From Bacteroides fragilis (lineage in GTDB: Bacteria; Bacillota; Clostridia; Lachnospirales; Lachnospiraceae): a DNA stretch of 64,000 nucleotides. How positions within the stretch are numbered: position 1 is the first letter of the stretch; every line of letters starts with the position of its first letter. Below, one piece after another: positions 18,693-27,626 of the stretch. The stretch lies in contig JAMPFK010000003.1 of assembly GCA_023664485.1 (NCBI GenBank), forward strand, positions 124,001 through 188,000. The letters are read 5' to 3'. The notes under the pieces were generated by a model. That model saw only the letters and a list, made by a program, of their open reading frames with translations, made no database searches and was not told where the DNA came from. The position numbers were made by a program, and so were the translations under genes.

Positions 18693-19526
18693 TTATATGA
18701 TTGTTCGTCCGCCATCCAGTACAACAGTTGCACCTGTCATATAACTGCTTGCTTCTGAAATCATATATAATATTGTGCATATATATTCTTCCGGTTTGGA
18801 CATTCTTCCCATAGGAATCAATTGCGACAGTTTATTTACAAATTCCTCATCCTGTCCGTTATATAAACTTGCAGGACATAATGTATTCACGCGTATGCCC
18901 TTATTCCCCCAATACGCCGCCAAATATTTAGTCATCCCAATCAATCCATGCTTTACTACAGAATAAGATATCGGTTTTATAATCTGGCTTTCTTCCGGCA
19001 CACCCTCCTTTCGATAAACTCTTTGATCAGGGGCAATGATTCCATAATCAGAACCTATATTCAAAATAACGCCTTTTTTCTGTCGTTCCATCACTTTCCC
19101 AAAAACCTGTGTGCACAGCAATGCTCCTGTTAATCCGACTGCAATATCGGCATTCCAAATTTTTTCTGGAAATTCTGTAAACCCTGTTGCGCCTAAGTTT
19201 TTTGAGCCGCCTTCTACTTTCGGATTATTGGCTGCATTATTGACCAGAACATCTATTTGTCCGTACTTGTCCATTAATATATCTTTGATTTTTTCTAAAT
19301 CCAATTTATTTGTAATATCCGCTTTGAATATCTCTACTTCTCCCTCCGGATATTCTTGTAATAGTATTTGTCTCATATTCTCAAGTGCAGGCAGAGAAAT
19401 ATCCAAAAGTACCGCTGTTCCTTTTCCTTCCAATACTGCTTCTGCATGCCTTCTTCCAAGAAGGCCCGCGCCTCCTGTTATAATACAAATTTTTTTTTCA
19501 ATATAAAAATTGCTTATGTAATCCAT
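18693..19526 (-). CDS. Short-chain dehydrogenase/reductase (SDR)
   Basis: 277 residues, standard classical SDR length. Cofactor loop is IITGGAGLLGRRHAEA, followed by N-N-A-A-N, catalytic Tyr-Lys in Y-S-V-V-K, and a C-terminal YMTGATVVLDGGRTI. It should reduce or oxidise a sugar hydroxyl or keto group with NAD(P). It sits between the Gfo/Idh gene and the cytidylyltransferase and is likely part of the same sugar pathway. A run of nine A near the start codes E-K-K-I and could slip, but the frame is intact here. Confidence 0.9.
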   Translation of the reverse strand: MDYISNFYIEKKICIITGGAGLLGRRHAEAVLEGKGTAVLLDISLPALENMRQILLQEYPEGEVEIFKADITNKLDLEKIKDILMDKYGQIDVLVNNAANNPKVEGGSKNLGATGFTEFPEKIWNADIAVGLTGALLCTQVFGKVMERQKKGVILNIGSDYGIIAPDQRVYRKEGVPEESQIIKPISYSVVKHGLIGMTKYLAAYWGNKGIRVNTLCPASLYNGQDEEFVNKLSQLIPMGRMSKPEEYICTILYMISEASSYMTGATVVLDGGRTII

Positions 19527-19559
19527 CTTGTCTCGTCTATATACTCCTTTTCCTCTATA

Positions 19560-20567
19560 TTATCTGCTCATGCTATCCTTTGTTATTTGTAGGATATATT
19601 CTGTTGTATCCAAGGCTCTCTCAAAATCTTCTTCTGAAAACTCTCCCAACTCTCTGATTGTAATAAGAAATACTTTCAAAATCTCCTTTTGCGCTTCTTC
19701 CCATATTTCATTCTGACTTTCTGCTTCATACACTATTGGAGGCGTTGTATACTGTCCCCGGTCGTCAAAACATTCCCTTGGGTAATATATTCTCACTGTA
19801 TTCCTGTTTATTTCTATAATTCCATTCTCAAATATCATTCTTGTTTCATTTATAAATGGAGAAACATAACTATTAAATACATTTAATGTAATTCCATTCA
19901 TAAATACTGCATTATACATGATATTATCCCAAACCATACCCGCTTCTGCCTTTATTGATGGAGAAATCAACGACGACAAGGGTTTTCCAAACTGATCAAT
20001 GAACATATCCAGATAATGAATGCTTACAGTTTCAAATATACCATTTTTCGTTTTCCCTTTATTATTTCTCCATGAATTTTTGTAACTGTCTTTATACCCT
20101 AATCCATGTCCTGATATGACACTGCAATGACGCAGCTCCCCCAGATCATAGCCAGACCAGCCTTCTAACGCCTGCTGATATATGCTATACCGCAAGTTAA
20201 ATCCAAAAAGTATTTTCTTTTTTTCTTCACTGCCAATATGCCGCAGCATTTGTAGCTCCGTAGTGGTTTCCACAGGCGGTTTTTCACAAAAAATATATCC
20301 CTTGTAATTTTGTTCTATCAAATAGTTTAAATAATAAAAATGTTCAGCTGTCGGTGCAGCAATGATAATCCCATCACAAAAAAGCAATGAATCTAAACTA
20401 TCTTTTATCGTATATTCAATTCCTTCTAAATGTTCTCTTTTTTTCATAACATCATGTTCGTAGACAATATATTCTTTTTCTGTCTCCTCGCACATACAAG
20501 ATATTATCCGCCGTCCCTGCCCGCCGTATGCCCCAATAATACCCAGCTTTAAAATCCGCTTCTTCAT
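19560..20567 (-). CDS. Gfo/Idh/MocA family oxidoreductase
   Basis: 335 residues from the chosen start. The N-terminus KLGIIGAYGGQGRR is the NAD-binding loop, and FCEKPPVE carries the E-K-P motif of the Gfo/Idh/MocA family. A longer frame exists to 20594, but the ATG at 20565-20567 overlaps the stop of the radical SAM gene as ATGA, the usual coupled start, so it is preferred. The likely role is oxidation or reduction of a sugar in the amino-ulosonic acid branch. Substrate unknown. Confidence 0.88.
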   Translation of the reverse strand: MKKRILKLGIIGAYGGQGRRIISCMCEETEKEYIVYEHDVMKKREHLEGIEYTIKDSLDSLLFCDGIIIAAPTAEHFYYLNYLIEQNYKGYIFCEKPPVETTTELQMLRHIGSEEKKKILFGFNLRYSIYQQALEGWSGYDLGELRHCSVISGHGLGYKDSYKNSWRNNKGKTKNGIFETVSIHYLDMFIDQFGKPLSSLISPSIKAEAGMVWDNIMYNAVFMNGITLNVFNSYVSPFINETRMIFENGIIEINRNTVRIYYPRECFDDRGQYTTPPIVYEAESQNEIWEEAQKEILKVFLITIRELGEFSEEDFERALDTTEYILQITKDSMSR

Positions 20568-21645
20568 AATCCGCACCTGTCGCATGGAAAACACTCATTT
20601 CGCTGTCCATTTAAATGAAATTTTCGAATTTTATTGTATACTTCTCCATTCCAAACATCCCGTATAGTCTGATTCTCATCCACCTTTCCAATTTCAATTT
20701 TCGTTAAGTAATCATTATCACATACTGCACATTTGCCATCCCACCATATATACATCTGATGCCATAGTCTGTTACATGGTTTTGCAGCCGTCACAAATAC
20801 CGCATTTTCATATGTGTTCCATCTTTCTTCAAGTTCCACCAAAGCGACCTCGTCTACAAGAGATTTCCAAAAGTTATAATACTCCTCCTTATTCATTGCT
20901 TTATCCACGATAACGCCGCTTACTCTTGTTTGAGTCTTGCTTTTTTTATAATAGTTACTTCTAATATCATTAAACTGTCTGATATTTTCGATTAATCGTG
21001 AAAACTTTCCTCCACACCTTGTTCTCTCATATGTCTCCTGTGTTGTTCCCTCTGCACTAAATACTACAAGAGAAACATTGGACCTTAATATTGCATGAGA
21101 AACTTCATCAGTTAATAAAAGCCCATTCGTATTTATTTTTAGCTCCATAAATTTATTAGCTGCATACTCTAAAAAACTGCATATATCAGGATTTAATAAT
21201 GGTTCACCCCGCCCTGCTAACGTTATCGCGCAACACCCCCCCCGCATGCTTCATCAATTATCCGCTTAAAAAGAGCAAAATCCATTTTACCACTATATGG
21301 TCTGGTTCTAATGGTTTCTTCACGTTGCCAGCACATTCTACATCTCAAATTGCACACAGATGTAGGTTCAATTCCCATATAGAGCGGAAAAGTTGATACT
21401 TTCTCATAATCAGGTTCATATAATGATTTCCAAAATCTAAAACGATACTGTAAATATGGATATATAATCTCTGGATTATTATCTATATAGTGAAACTCTT
21501 GTTTATTTAATACCCATTCTCCCGCCACAAATCTATCCAACATTTCTATACCCATAGTATCATGAGCGTTATTTCTTAATACACTCTCAATCTTTTCTAC
21601 ATGTTTCGTTCTGTTACTGCCATAATTTAATGATTCCAGCCCCAT
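20564..21645 (-). CDS. Radical SAM protein, frameshifted at a G8 tract (two frames)
   Basis: One gene split in two frames. The 5' part starts at 21645 (GGGAGG seven bases before the ATG) and holds the iron-sulfur motif C-N-L-R-C-R-M-C (C-x3-C-x2-C); it stops after E-A-C-G-G-G-V-A-R. The 3' part resumes in another frame as CCAITLAGRGEPLLNP and ends with a cysteine-rich SPASM-like tail (C-A-V-C-D-N-D, C-F-P-C-D-R-C). The break is at eight G (coding strand) at 21236-21243; nine or six G would give a continuous protein of about 360 residues. So it is either phase-variable and off, a fresh pseudogene, or a sequencing slip. The next gene downstream overlaps by ATGA. Confidence 0.85.
21236..21243. 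repeat. Homopolymeric C8/G8 tract inside the radical SAM gene
   Basis: Eight consecutive C on the plus strand, standing out in AT-rich DNA. It lies between the Fe-S motif and the G-E-P motif of the radical SAM gene and is exactly the point where the reading frame changes. Such tracts are known slipped-strand mispairing switches in surface-glycan genes of other bacteria, and are also a common site of sequencing error. Confidence 0.9.
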
Positions 21646-21682
21646 ACCTTTTCCTCCCTGTCTTATACTTCTCTGTTTTATC

Positions 21683-23083
21683 TCAAACCGGCCTAAATCC
21701 CCTAAATTCAGCGTTATGCTTTTGATATAAATCATATAGACACAATCTGTTCTTTTCTTTTACCTTTTCTAAATATGCATTCAGCAAGGTTGCGTTCGCC
21801 CAATCAAGCGCATGATAAAACTCTTCATCTGACATCTGGGTAAAATTACATGTAAGAAGATCTGAGTTCGTATGTTTATTTTCATAAAAATCACCAATAT
21901 CTTTTACCAACCCTCTTTGAATTGCAATTTGATATAATTCAGTCCCCGGATATGGAGTTACCGGACGTATGGTCCTTATCTGAGCCCCGTCGTCATACTT
22001 TAAAAGAAAATCCACATCTTTTTTAAGCACTTCCATATCCTCATCTAAGTTGCCAAATATAATATTCAAACCGGGAGAAATGCCTACACGAAGAGTATTC
22101 TCAATACCTGCAATGACCATATCTGTTCTTAAATTCTTGTGCATACGCTCTAATGCTGCATCATCCATCGATTCAATCCCATAATTTATGAACACACAAC
22201 CGGCTTCCTTTAACAGCTTTAACATATCTACGTCTTTACAAGCATAATTCAGCCTTCCTTCACACCAGAATTTTATATTAAGCTCATTATCAATGATTGC
22301 CTGCGCAATTTCCTTTGTTCTTGGGACAGATGACATCAGAAGCTCATCTTCAAACGCAATATAATTCACACGAAAACGGTCTTTTATTTCTTTGATTTCA
22401 TCTATTATTCCTTGCGTAGAACGGGGCCGAAAACCGCTGTCCATCCGATAACAGAAATTGCAGTGAAAAGGACAGCCTCGCCCGCTTAGCATCTGCATAC
22501 ATCTGTCACTTCTTACCGCATTAGGATAAGGCGCTAATACATAATGCTCCATTGTAAACAGATCCCATGCCGGATATGGAATAGAATCAATATCTTTAAT
22601 AAGCGGCCTTCTTGGATTCTCAATATATTGATTTTCTTCATCTATGTAAGCCATCCCTTCTACGCCTTTAAAATCTCCTCCCCGCTGCAGAACCTGCAGC
22701 ATTTCTTTGCAGGTTTCCTCACCTTCCCCTATTACAACGGCATCGACCCCAGCAAAATTACGCAGAAAATATTCCGGTTCTGGCGACGGTAAATGTCCGC
22801 CCATCCAGAAAAATGGTTTTTCTTTCACCTCACTAATTGCCTGTGCTATTTTTTTTATTTTTCGGTACTGATAATATCCTCCACACCCCCCGACACCAAC
22901 TGCATCAAAATGGTTATGATTTAAATAATTTTTCAATTCTTCTTCTGTATAGTGATAAATATTCTGTTCGTAAATCTCCACATCATGGCCATCCAATAAT
23001 AATGCTGATGCAACATATCCTAATCCTAATGGAAAATAACTAACATGACTATCATTGTCATATGCAATCAAAAGCACTCTCAT
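21683..23083 (-). CDS. B12-binding domain radical SAM protein
   Basis: 466 residues. Residues 1-140 are a cobalamin-binding-type domain (VLLIAYDNDSHVSYFPLGLG, V-G-V-G-G-C-G-G, F-W-M-G-G-H), followed by V-I-G-E-G-E-E-T. Residues about 195-400 are the radical SAM core with S-G-R-G-C-P-F-H-C-N-F-C-Y (C-x3-C-x2-C). Relatives methylate or rearrange unactivated carbons. AGGAAGAGAA precedes the ATG. Two radical SAM genes next to NeuB-like and Gfo/Idh genes suggest an unusual carbon modification on the sugar or its lipid carrier; this is inference. Confidence 0.87.
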   Translation of the reverse strand: MRVLLIAYDNDSHVSYFPLGLGYVASALLLDGHDVEIYEQNIYHYTEEELKNYLNHNHFDAVGVGGCGGYYQYRKIKKIAQAISEVKEKPFFWMGGHLPSPEPEYFLRNFAGVDAVVIGEGEETCKEMLQVLQRGGDFKGVEGMAYIDEENQYIENPRRPLIKDIDSIPYPAWDLFTMEHYVLAPYPNAVRSDRCMQMLSGRGCPFHCNFCYRMDSGFRPRSTQGIIDEIKEIKDRFRVNYIAFEDELLMSSVPRTKEIAQAIIDNELNIKFWCEGRLNYACKDVDMLKLLKEAGCVFINYGIESMDDAALERMHKNLRTDMVIAGIENTLRVGISPGLNIIFGNLDEDMEVLKKDVDFLLKYDDGAQIRTIRPVTPYPGTELYQIAIQRGLVKDIGDFYENKHTNSDLLTCNFTQMSDEEFYHALDWANATLLNAYLEKVKEKNRLCLYDLYQKHNAEFRGFRPV

Positions 23084-23113
23084 TTCTCTTCCTCCGCATT
23101 TTCATTTTGTATT

Positions 23114-23995
23114 TCAAGATCCTCTGAGTTTTTCCCTCACTTCTTTTTCCCGTTCTGTAATACGCTTTTCTCCATTACCCAGTATAATCAATATTTCCTT
23201 TAACCTTCCCGGCAGCATTGCCATCGCGACTGGCGATAAGCTCGCCTCCTGATCGGTCCCCCACATATTATGATCAAGTGTTACATGTCTTTCCAGCACT
23301 TTAGCACCCAGGGAAGCCGCTACCACTGTCGGCTCCAAATCCATTTCATGCCCACTGTACCCCACAAGACAATGATACCTTTCCCTTAATGTCTTTATTG
23401 TTCTCAGATTGAGTTCCTCCGCAGGCGCCGGATATGCAGAATTCGTATGGAGAAGAATATAATTCCCATCAGAATGTTTTTCCAAAAAATCAACAGTTTT
23501 ATCTGTCTCTTCAATTGAACTCATTCCTGTCGATACCAATAACGGTTTTTTACTTTCACAGGCTAGCCTGAGTAATTCTTTATTTGCATTGCTGGCTGAC
23601 GCTATTTTAATAAATGGCAAATCATAATTCATTAGAAATTCCAAGCTCGGAATATCCCATGGCGAAGCCGTCCACGCGATCGGCTTATCCTTGCAATAAG
23701 TATCTATGTAATCATATTCCTTCTTTCCAAATTCAATTTTCTTCTTATATTCGAGATAGGAAATTCTTCCCCATGGCGTATCTCGCATTACATTTTTTTG
23801 CCCTTCCGGAACAGAAATTTCCGGCTCACGTTTTTGAAATTTAACGCAATTCCATGAACATGCATGTGCAGCATCAATTAATTTTTTGGCCACCTGTAAA
23901 TCTCCATTATGATTAATCCCAATCTCAGCAATAATATAAGGAAATGAATTCTCATTAATTACATAGTTTCCCAGTTTTATTTCCTGATTCGCCAT
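23114..23995 (-). CDS. NeuB-family ulosonic acid synthase lacking the C-terminal SAF domain
   Basis: 293 residues. The NeuB TIM barrel is clear: IIAEIGINHNGDLQVAKKLI, V-K-F-Q-K-R, T-A-S-P-W-D, S-T-G-M-S-S, L-L-H-T-N-S-A-Y-P-A, G-Y-S-G-H and L-E-R-H-V-T-L-D. These condense phosphoenolpyruvate with an amino-aldose to give sialic-acid-like sugars. Full-length NeuB proteins are about 335-350 residues with an antifreeze-like SAF domain; here the protein ends right after the barrel with no such domain. Shortened forms exist in some loci, so it may still be active. Spore-coat SpsE is the closest context analogue. Confidence 0.88.
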   Translation of the reverse strand: MANQEIKLGNYVINENSFPYIIAEIGINHNGDLQVAKKLIDAAHACSWNCVKFQKREPEISVPEGQKNVMRDTPWGRISYLEYKKKIEFGKKEYDYIDTYCKDKPIAWTASPWDIPSLEFLMNYDLPFIKIASASNANKELLRLACESKKPLLVSTGMSSIEETDKTVDFLEKHSDGNYILLHTNSAYPAPAEELNLRTIKTLRERYHCLVGYSGHEMDLEPTVVAASLGAKVLERHVTLDHNMWGTDQEASLSPVAMAMLPGRLKEILIILGNGEKRITEREKEVREKLRGS

Positions 23996-24016
23996 ATCGT
24001 TATCTCCTCATTGATT

Positions 24017-25330
24017 TCATTTAAATAAAGAATCAAAATCTATTCTTGGGAAAATCTCCAGCTCACCGCCCCGAGTAGCATTATAGATTTTTATTCCATG
24101 CAAGTCCGCATACCACTTAGCGGACTGATATGCCAGAAAAACTTGTTTTATATATGCCAGATTATGGCCTGTGTTTTTTTCTTTATAAAAATGTGAATGG
24201 CTTGCATTCATTTTCTTGCTTCCATTTGTAAAATCTACTCCCAAAAGATAAACTTCCTTAAATCCCATATATACCGCTAATTGCAGGCATGCATACGTTA
24301 CAGTCCCTCCCATATAGCATTTTCGCGAAATGTCTTCAGAAAACTCAGGCAATCTATCAAATTGATAATTATATGTCTGATGGTAACAATAAACATTTTC
24401 ATTATGTTCTTCCCTCCAAAAAACATCTGAATCGTTACTAACAAAATTTGCCTTTATTGACCATTCATCTATTATCCCTTTTATTGCATTTAATTCCCTA
24501 TAATCAAAAACCATGTAATAATCCGGCCGCCAGTCTGTTTCAACAAAAGCGTGATAAATACTATTCATGCTGATGCATAGCTCTCCCTCACGTTTCAGCA
24601 AATTTAGATCCTCAATCCTAAGACTCGGTCCTGTCGCAATAATAAAGCATCTTTTACCCTTATGTATATTATGAAATCTCTCAATAGCAGTATTATGATA
24701 CGCTTCAATCTTATCTGAACAGTCGTATATATCTGTTAACTGATATGCTTTGAAAATACTTACATCCATCAATGTCCTATAATCACATGTACAAATACAG
24801 ATTTCTTCTATATTATTCAATTGGCCAATATCATCTATCGTTTTCAGATTCGTAAATTTATTTTTGATTTTCTTTACAAATTCAACAGGCATATTGGAAG
24901 GCACTAAAATATAAGGATGAATACCATATCGTTCATAGAGCCAATCATCAATTATGATGCTGTATAAATCTAAACCATATAAAACAAAGTTTTTTCTATT
25001 ACCCAGATAATTCATGACATATTTTTTTAAATGCTCCCTTGGACATGGTTCCTGAAATTCTCCCGGAAGATTGGAATGGACAAAGTAATTGATAATATTG
25101 TGTTTATGCAAAATCTCCAGACTTTCCATCTCATGTAGATGAGCTATTAATATAAAGTCATCTGAATAGTTCTCTATATATTCCTTGACACTTATAACTC
25201 GTTTTTCATGATAATATGAATTTACCAGCTGCTCTTTGGAATCCACAAAAACAATATCCCAATCACTACTCAGATGACTTATTATACGCTCTCCAATATC
25301 TCCAGCTCCCCATATATGTAATTTCCCCAT
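24017..25330 (-). CDS. DUF115 (MptE-like) putative glycosyltransferase with N-terminal Rossmann-like module
   Basis: 437 residues. Residues 1-60 are the locus module (KLHIWGAGDIGERIISHL, then IVFVDSKE). From about residue 220 the DUF115 region begins: KGKRCFIIATGPSLRIEDL, S-M-N-S-I-Y, D-W-R-P-D-Y-Y-M, M-G-G-T-V-T-Y-A and V-Y-L-L-G-V-D-F. DUF115 proteins include flagellin-modifying Maf transferases that use CMP-pseudaminic or legionaminic acid, so this is a reasonable candidate for using the CMP-sugar made by the NeuB branch. The G-A-G-x-x-G start and the GPSL motif are direct reads; the activity is inference. Confidence 0.72.
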   Translation of the reverse strand: MGKLHIWGAGDIGERIISHLSSDWDIVFVDSKEQLVNSYYHEKRVISVKEYIENYSDDFILIAHLHEMESLEILHKHNIINYFVHSNLPGEFQEPCPREHLKKYVMNYLGNRKNFVLYGLDLYSIIIDDWLYERYGIHPYILVPSNMPVEFVKKIKNKFTNLKTIDDIGQLNNIEEICICTCDYRTLMDVSIFKAYQLTDIYDCSDKIEAYHNTAIERFHNIHKGKRCFIIATGPSLRIEDLNLLKREGELCISMNSIYHAFVETDWRPDYYMVFDYRELNAIKGIIDEWSIKANFVSNDSDVFWREEHNENVYCYHQTYNYQFDRLPEFSEDISRKCYMGGTVTYACLQLAVYMGFKEVYLLGVDFTNGSKKMNASHSHFYKEKNTGHNLAYIKQVFLAYQSAKWYADLHGIKIYNATRGGELEIFPRIDFDSLFK

Positions 25331-25348
25331 ATTTTCCTCGTTAAAATA

Positions 25349-25588
25349 TTATAAAAATTTCTCTATGATCACTTTTACCGCTGTTGGTGCACTTGCAAGA
25401 ATTATATCAATCGCCGCTTTACCCGCCTTTTTCATTAATGATTTGCAACCATTATCATCTTTTCCTTTGGCATATACATATAGATATGTGCAAATCTTAT
25501 AGTTTCTCTCGCCATCCTCAAAATCCTTTCTTCTTTTTAATGCAAATTCTTTCAGCATTTCCCATTCGTATATCCTTTCAACAAACAT
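25349..25588 (-). CDS. Small ORF at the base-composition boundary, unrecognised
   Basis: 79 codons, AT-rich like the cassette, rich in Lys and Glu, with a C-terminal hydrophobic stretch IILASAPTAVKVIIEKFL that could be an amphipathic or membrane helix. No clear ribosome binding site precedes the first ATG; GAAAGGATATACGA lies before a later Met. I do not recognise a family. It may be a remnant of a larger gene lost when the cassette was inserted, or a spurious frame. Confidence 0.33.
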   Translation of the reverse strand: MFVERIYEWEMLKEFALKRRKDFEDGERNYKICTYLYVYAKGKDDNGCKSLMKKAGKAAIDIILASAPTAVKVIIEKFL

Positions 25589-25610
25589 CTGATGTAAAAC
25601 ACGACAGGCC

Positions 25611-26882
25611 TTATGTTTTCATCCGCTTTCTCCCCTCCCTCTCCGCTCTGTAGACAGCTTTTCGCCTTCGCTCTATCAGCTCCGCAACTCTTCGGCTTGC
25701 TTTTCCGTCTTCAAAAATTCCTGTTTTCTTCATAAAAGCATTCATTTTTTCCCGATAAACGCTTTCCTGGAACTGTTCAATTCTTTCCATCAGTTCATCA
25801 TTGCTGACAGCCACCGGAAAAGGCAGCTTATACATATCAAAGAACAGGTCGCCTCTGTCAGCAATATATTCCTCCAGATCATCCGCATAGAGGAAAGCGG
25901 GAATCCCGGCTAATCCGGCCTCAAAAACAGCGCTCGAATAATCCGTCAGAAACGCGTCGCTCCCAGCTATGATTTCGTTAATATCCGGCTTCTGGCTGAC
26001 ATCGATCAATCGTTCGGAAACCTGCTGTGTCTTTATCCTTTCCATCTTTGCCGCCAGCTGTGGATGAAGGCGCAGGAAAATATACCATTCCCCGCCAAAC
26101 CGTTTTTCAAGCGTTTGTATCAGACGTTCCAGATCGACCGTTATTTCCTCCGTATTCACAGCCCGTTTCGTACTCTGGCTTCCGCCGCGGAAAGTAGGGG
26201 CATATAACATAACTCCTGCCTTTTCCGGCAAACCGTTTTCCGTGCGTATCTGTTGATAACATTCTTCTCTCCGATTAATCAGCACATCACACCGCGGCGT
26301 TCCCGTTTTTATGATTTTTCCTTTATAAAGCAGTCCCTTACGGTACATATGATCGCACCAGGCGGAACCGGAAAGCACATAATCGATCAGTCTGGAATCA
26401 TATGCGCTGATAAGACATGCTATTTTCGGAAACAGCTCTCCACGGTACTTCCCAATCGGCTTAATACAGATGGTCGCATGCCAGGTCTGAATATAACACT
26501 GTCCTTTCCGTTTCTTTGTTCCATAAAATGTCCTTGTATTGCTCACCCATGTTCCCGCCGTAGATAAATGGTAGGCCCTGTTCCATAATGTACTTTTTAC
26601 TTTGGTAATCCCCCTGGGAAATTTCTTATTCGTATCATTGACCAACCATACGATTTCGTACTCTGTTCCCTGCTCTCTGTTTCGTCTTAACAGTTCCTCC
26701 GCCACATATTTGGGGCTGCATCCATATCCCCCGTTTCCCTCAAAAGTCCACATAACGATCTTATTTTGATTGATTGGAAAAATACGGCACATGTAGTATA
26801 ACAGGCTGTGCGTAAAGGCTTTTATCTTCCTTTTCGTTATATAAATATCCTCGGACAAATCATTTTTTCGATCCTTCGCCAT
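25611..26882 (-). CDS. CDP-glycerol:polyol-phosphate transferase (TagF/TagB-like)
   Basis: 423 residues. The family hallmarks are present: F-E-G-N-G-G-Y-G-C-S-P-K-Y-V, Q-T-W-H-A-T, K-T-G-T-P-R-C-D-V-L, Y-A-P-T-F-R-G-G, R-L-H-P and I-A-G-S-D-A-F-L-T-D-Y-S-S-A-V-F-E (D-Y-S-S-x-x-x-D/E). These enzymes polymerise or prime glycerol- or ribitol-phosphate from CDP-polyols at the membrane. It starts the less AT-rich part of the locus and is followed upstream by a nucleotidyltransferase, kinase and TagD-like fusion, which fits a CDP-polyol pathway. Confidence 0.9.
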   Translation of the reverse strand: MAKDRKNDLSEDIYITKRKIKAFTHSLLYYMCRIFPINQNKIVMWTFEGNGGYGCSPKYVAEELLRRNREQGTEYEIVWLVNDTNKKFPRGITKVKSTLWNRAYHLSTAGTWVSNTRTFYGTKKRKGQCYIQTWHATICIKPIGKYRGELFPKIACLISAYDSRLIDYVLSGSAWCDHMYRKGLLYKGKIIKTGTPRCDVLINRREECYQQIRTENGLPEKAGVMLYAPTFRGGSQSTKRAVNTEEITVDLERLIQTLEKRFGGEWYIFLRLHPQLAAKMERIKTQQVSERLIDVSQKPDINEIIAGSDAFLTDYSSAVFEAGLAGIPAFLYADDLEEYIADRGDLFFDMYKLPFPVAVSNDELMERIEQFQESVYREKMNAFMKKTGIFEDGKASRRVAELIERRRKAVYRAEREGRKRMKT

Positions 26883-26900
26883 TTTTATATCATTCCTCTG

Positions 26901-27626
26901 TCAAAATATTTCTGCCAGACTTTCGGGCATCTCTCTGACCGCTTTCTCGTAATCTTCCGCGAAATCAATTTCCGCCCAAAAAGCGCCTTCTGTCGGAACT
27001 GCTTTTATGTTAAAGTTCTCTTCATCAATCAGCCTCTGAATCGCGCTTTCAAAGTATGCCGTAAAAGCTTTTTCCTCCATGAGCCGCTTTGTCTTTTCAA
27101 CAAGAGCCGGCAGAACTTCCTTTCGGAACGAAGCCATACCGATAAATTCTCCGTCCGCAGATTCATTCTCCATCTGTTTTGTGATCTGTACGATTTTTCC
27201 CTGTTCGCAGCGTACCTTCATTGCCTCCGTATCGCACTTTTTATAATCAACGGGAAGCACACAATCCGCTTCCAGAGTTGTCAGTTTTTTAAATAATTTC
27301 GGTTCGCACAGCGTATCCGCATGAAGATAGATAAAATCATCCTTTAACAGATGCATTCCCATGTAAAAGGAACCGAGCACATTGACCATCTCATAAAATG
27401 GATTGTACACAAGGCTTACATTTTTCAGGTCTTTTGTCAGTTCTTCAAATTTCCTGTTCTGATAGCCTGTTACGATAATAATCTCATCTATATGATAAGT
27501 TTCCAGCAGCTTCAGATTATACTCTATCAGTTTTTTTCCATGAATCTCGACAAAGGCTTTAGGATTCCCTTCTGTTAAACTTCCAAGCCTGCTTCCTTTT
27601 CCCGCCGCCATGATAATTGCCTGCAT
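26901..27626 (-). CDS. Sugar/choline-phosphate nucleotidyltransferase (LicC-like)
   Basis: 241 residues from an ATG at 27624-27626 preceded by GGAGGAAGTATA; a longer frame to 27668 is unlikely. The N-terminus MQAIIMAAGKGSRLGSLTEG is the G-x-G-x-R nucleotide-binding loop, followed by P-K-A-F-V-E-I-H-G-K. H-A-D-T-L lies where the metal Asp is expected. Relatives include LicC choline-phosphate cytidylyltransferase and glucose-1-phosphate nucleotidyltransferases. The neighbouring kinase and CDP-type genes fit a role in activating a phosphorylated substituent. Confidence 0.83.
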   Translation of the reverse strand: MQAIIMAAGKGSRLGSLTEGNPKAFVEIHGKKLIEYNLKLLETYHIDEIIIVTGYQNRKFEELTKDLKNVSLVYNPFYEMVNVLGSFYMGMHLLKDDFIYLHADTLCEPKLFKKLTTLEADCVLPVDYKKCDTEAMKVRCEQGKIVQITKQMENESADGEFIGMASFRKEVLPALVEKTKRLMEEKAFTAYFESAIQRLIDEENFNIKAVPTEGAFWAEIDFAEDYEKAVREMPESLAEIF

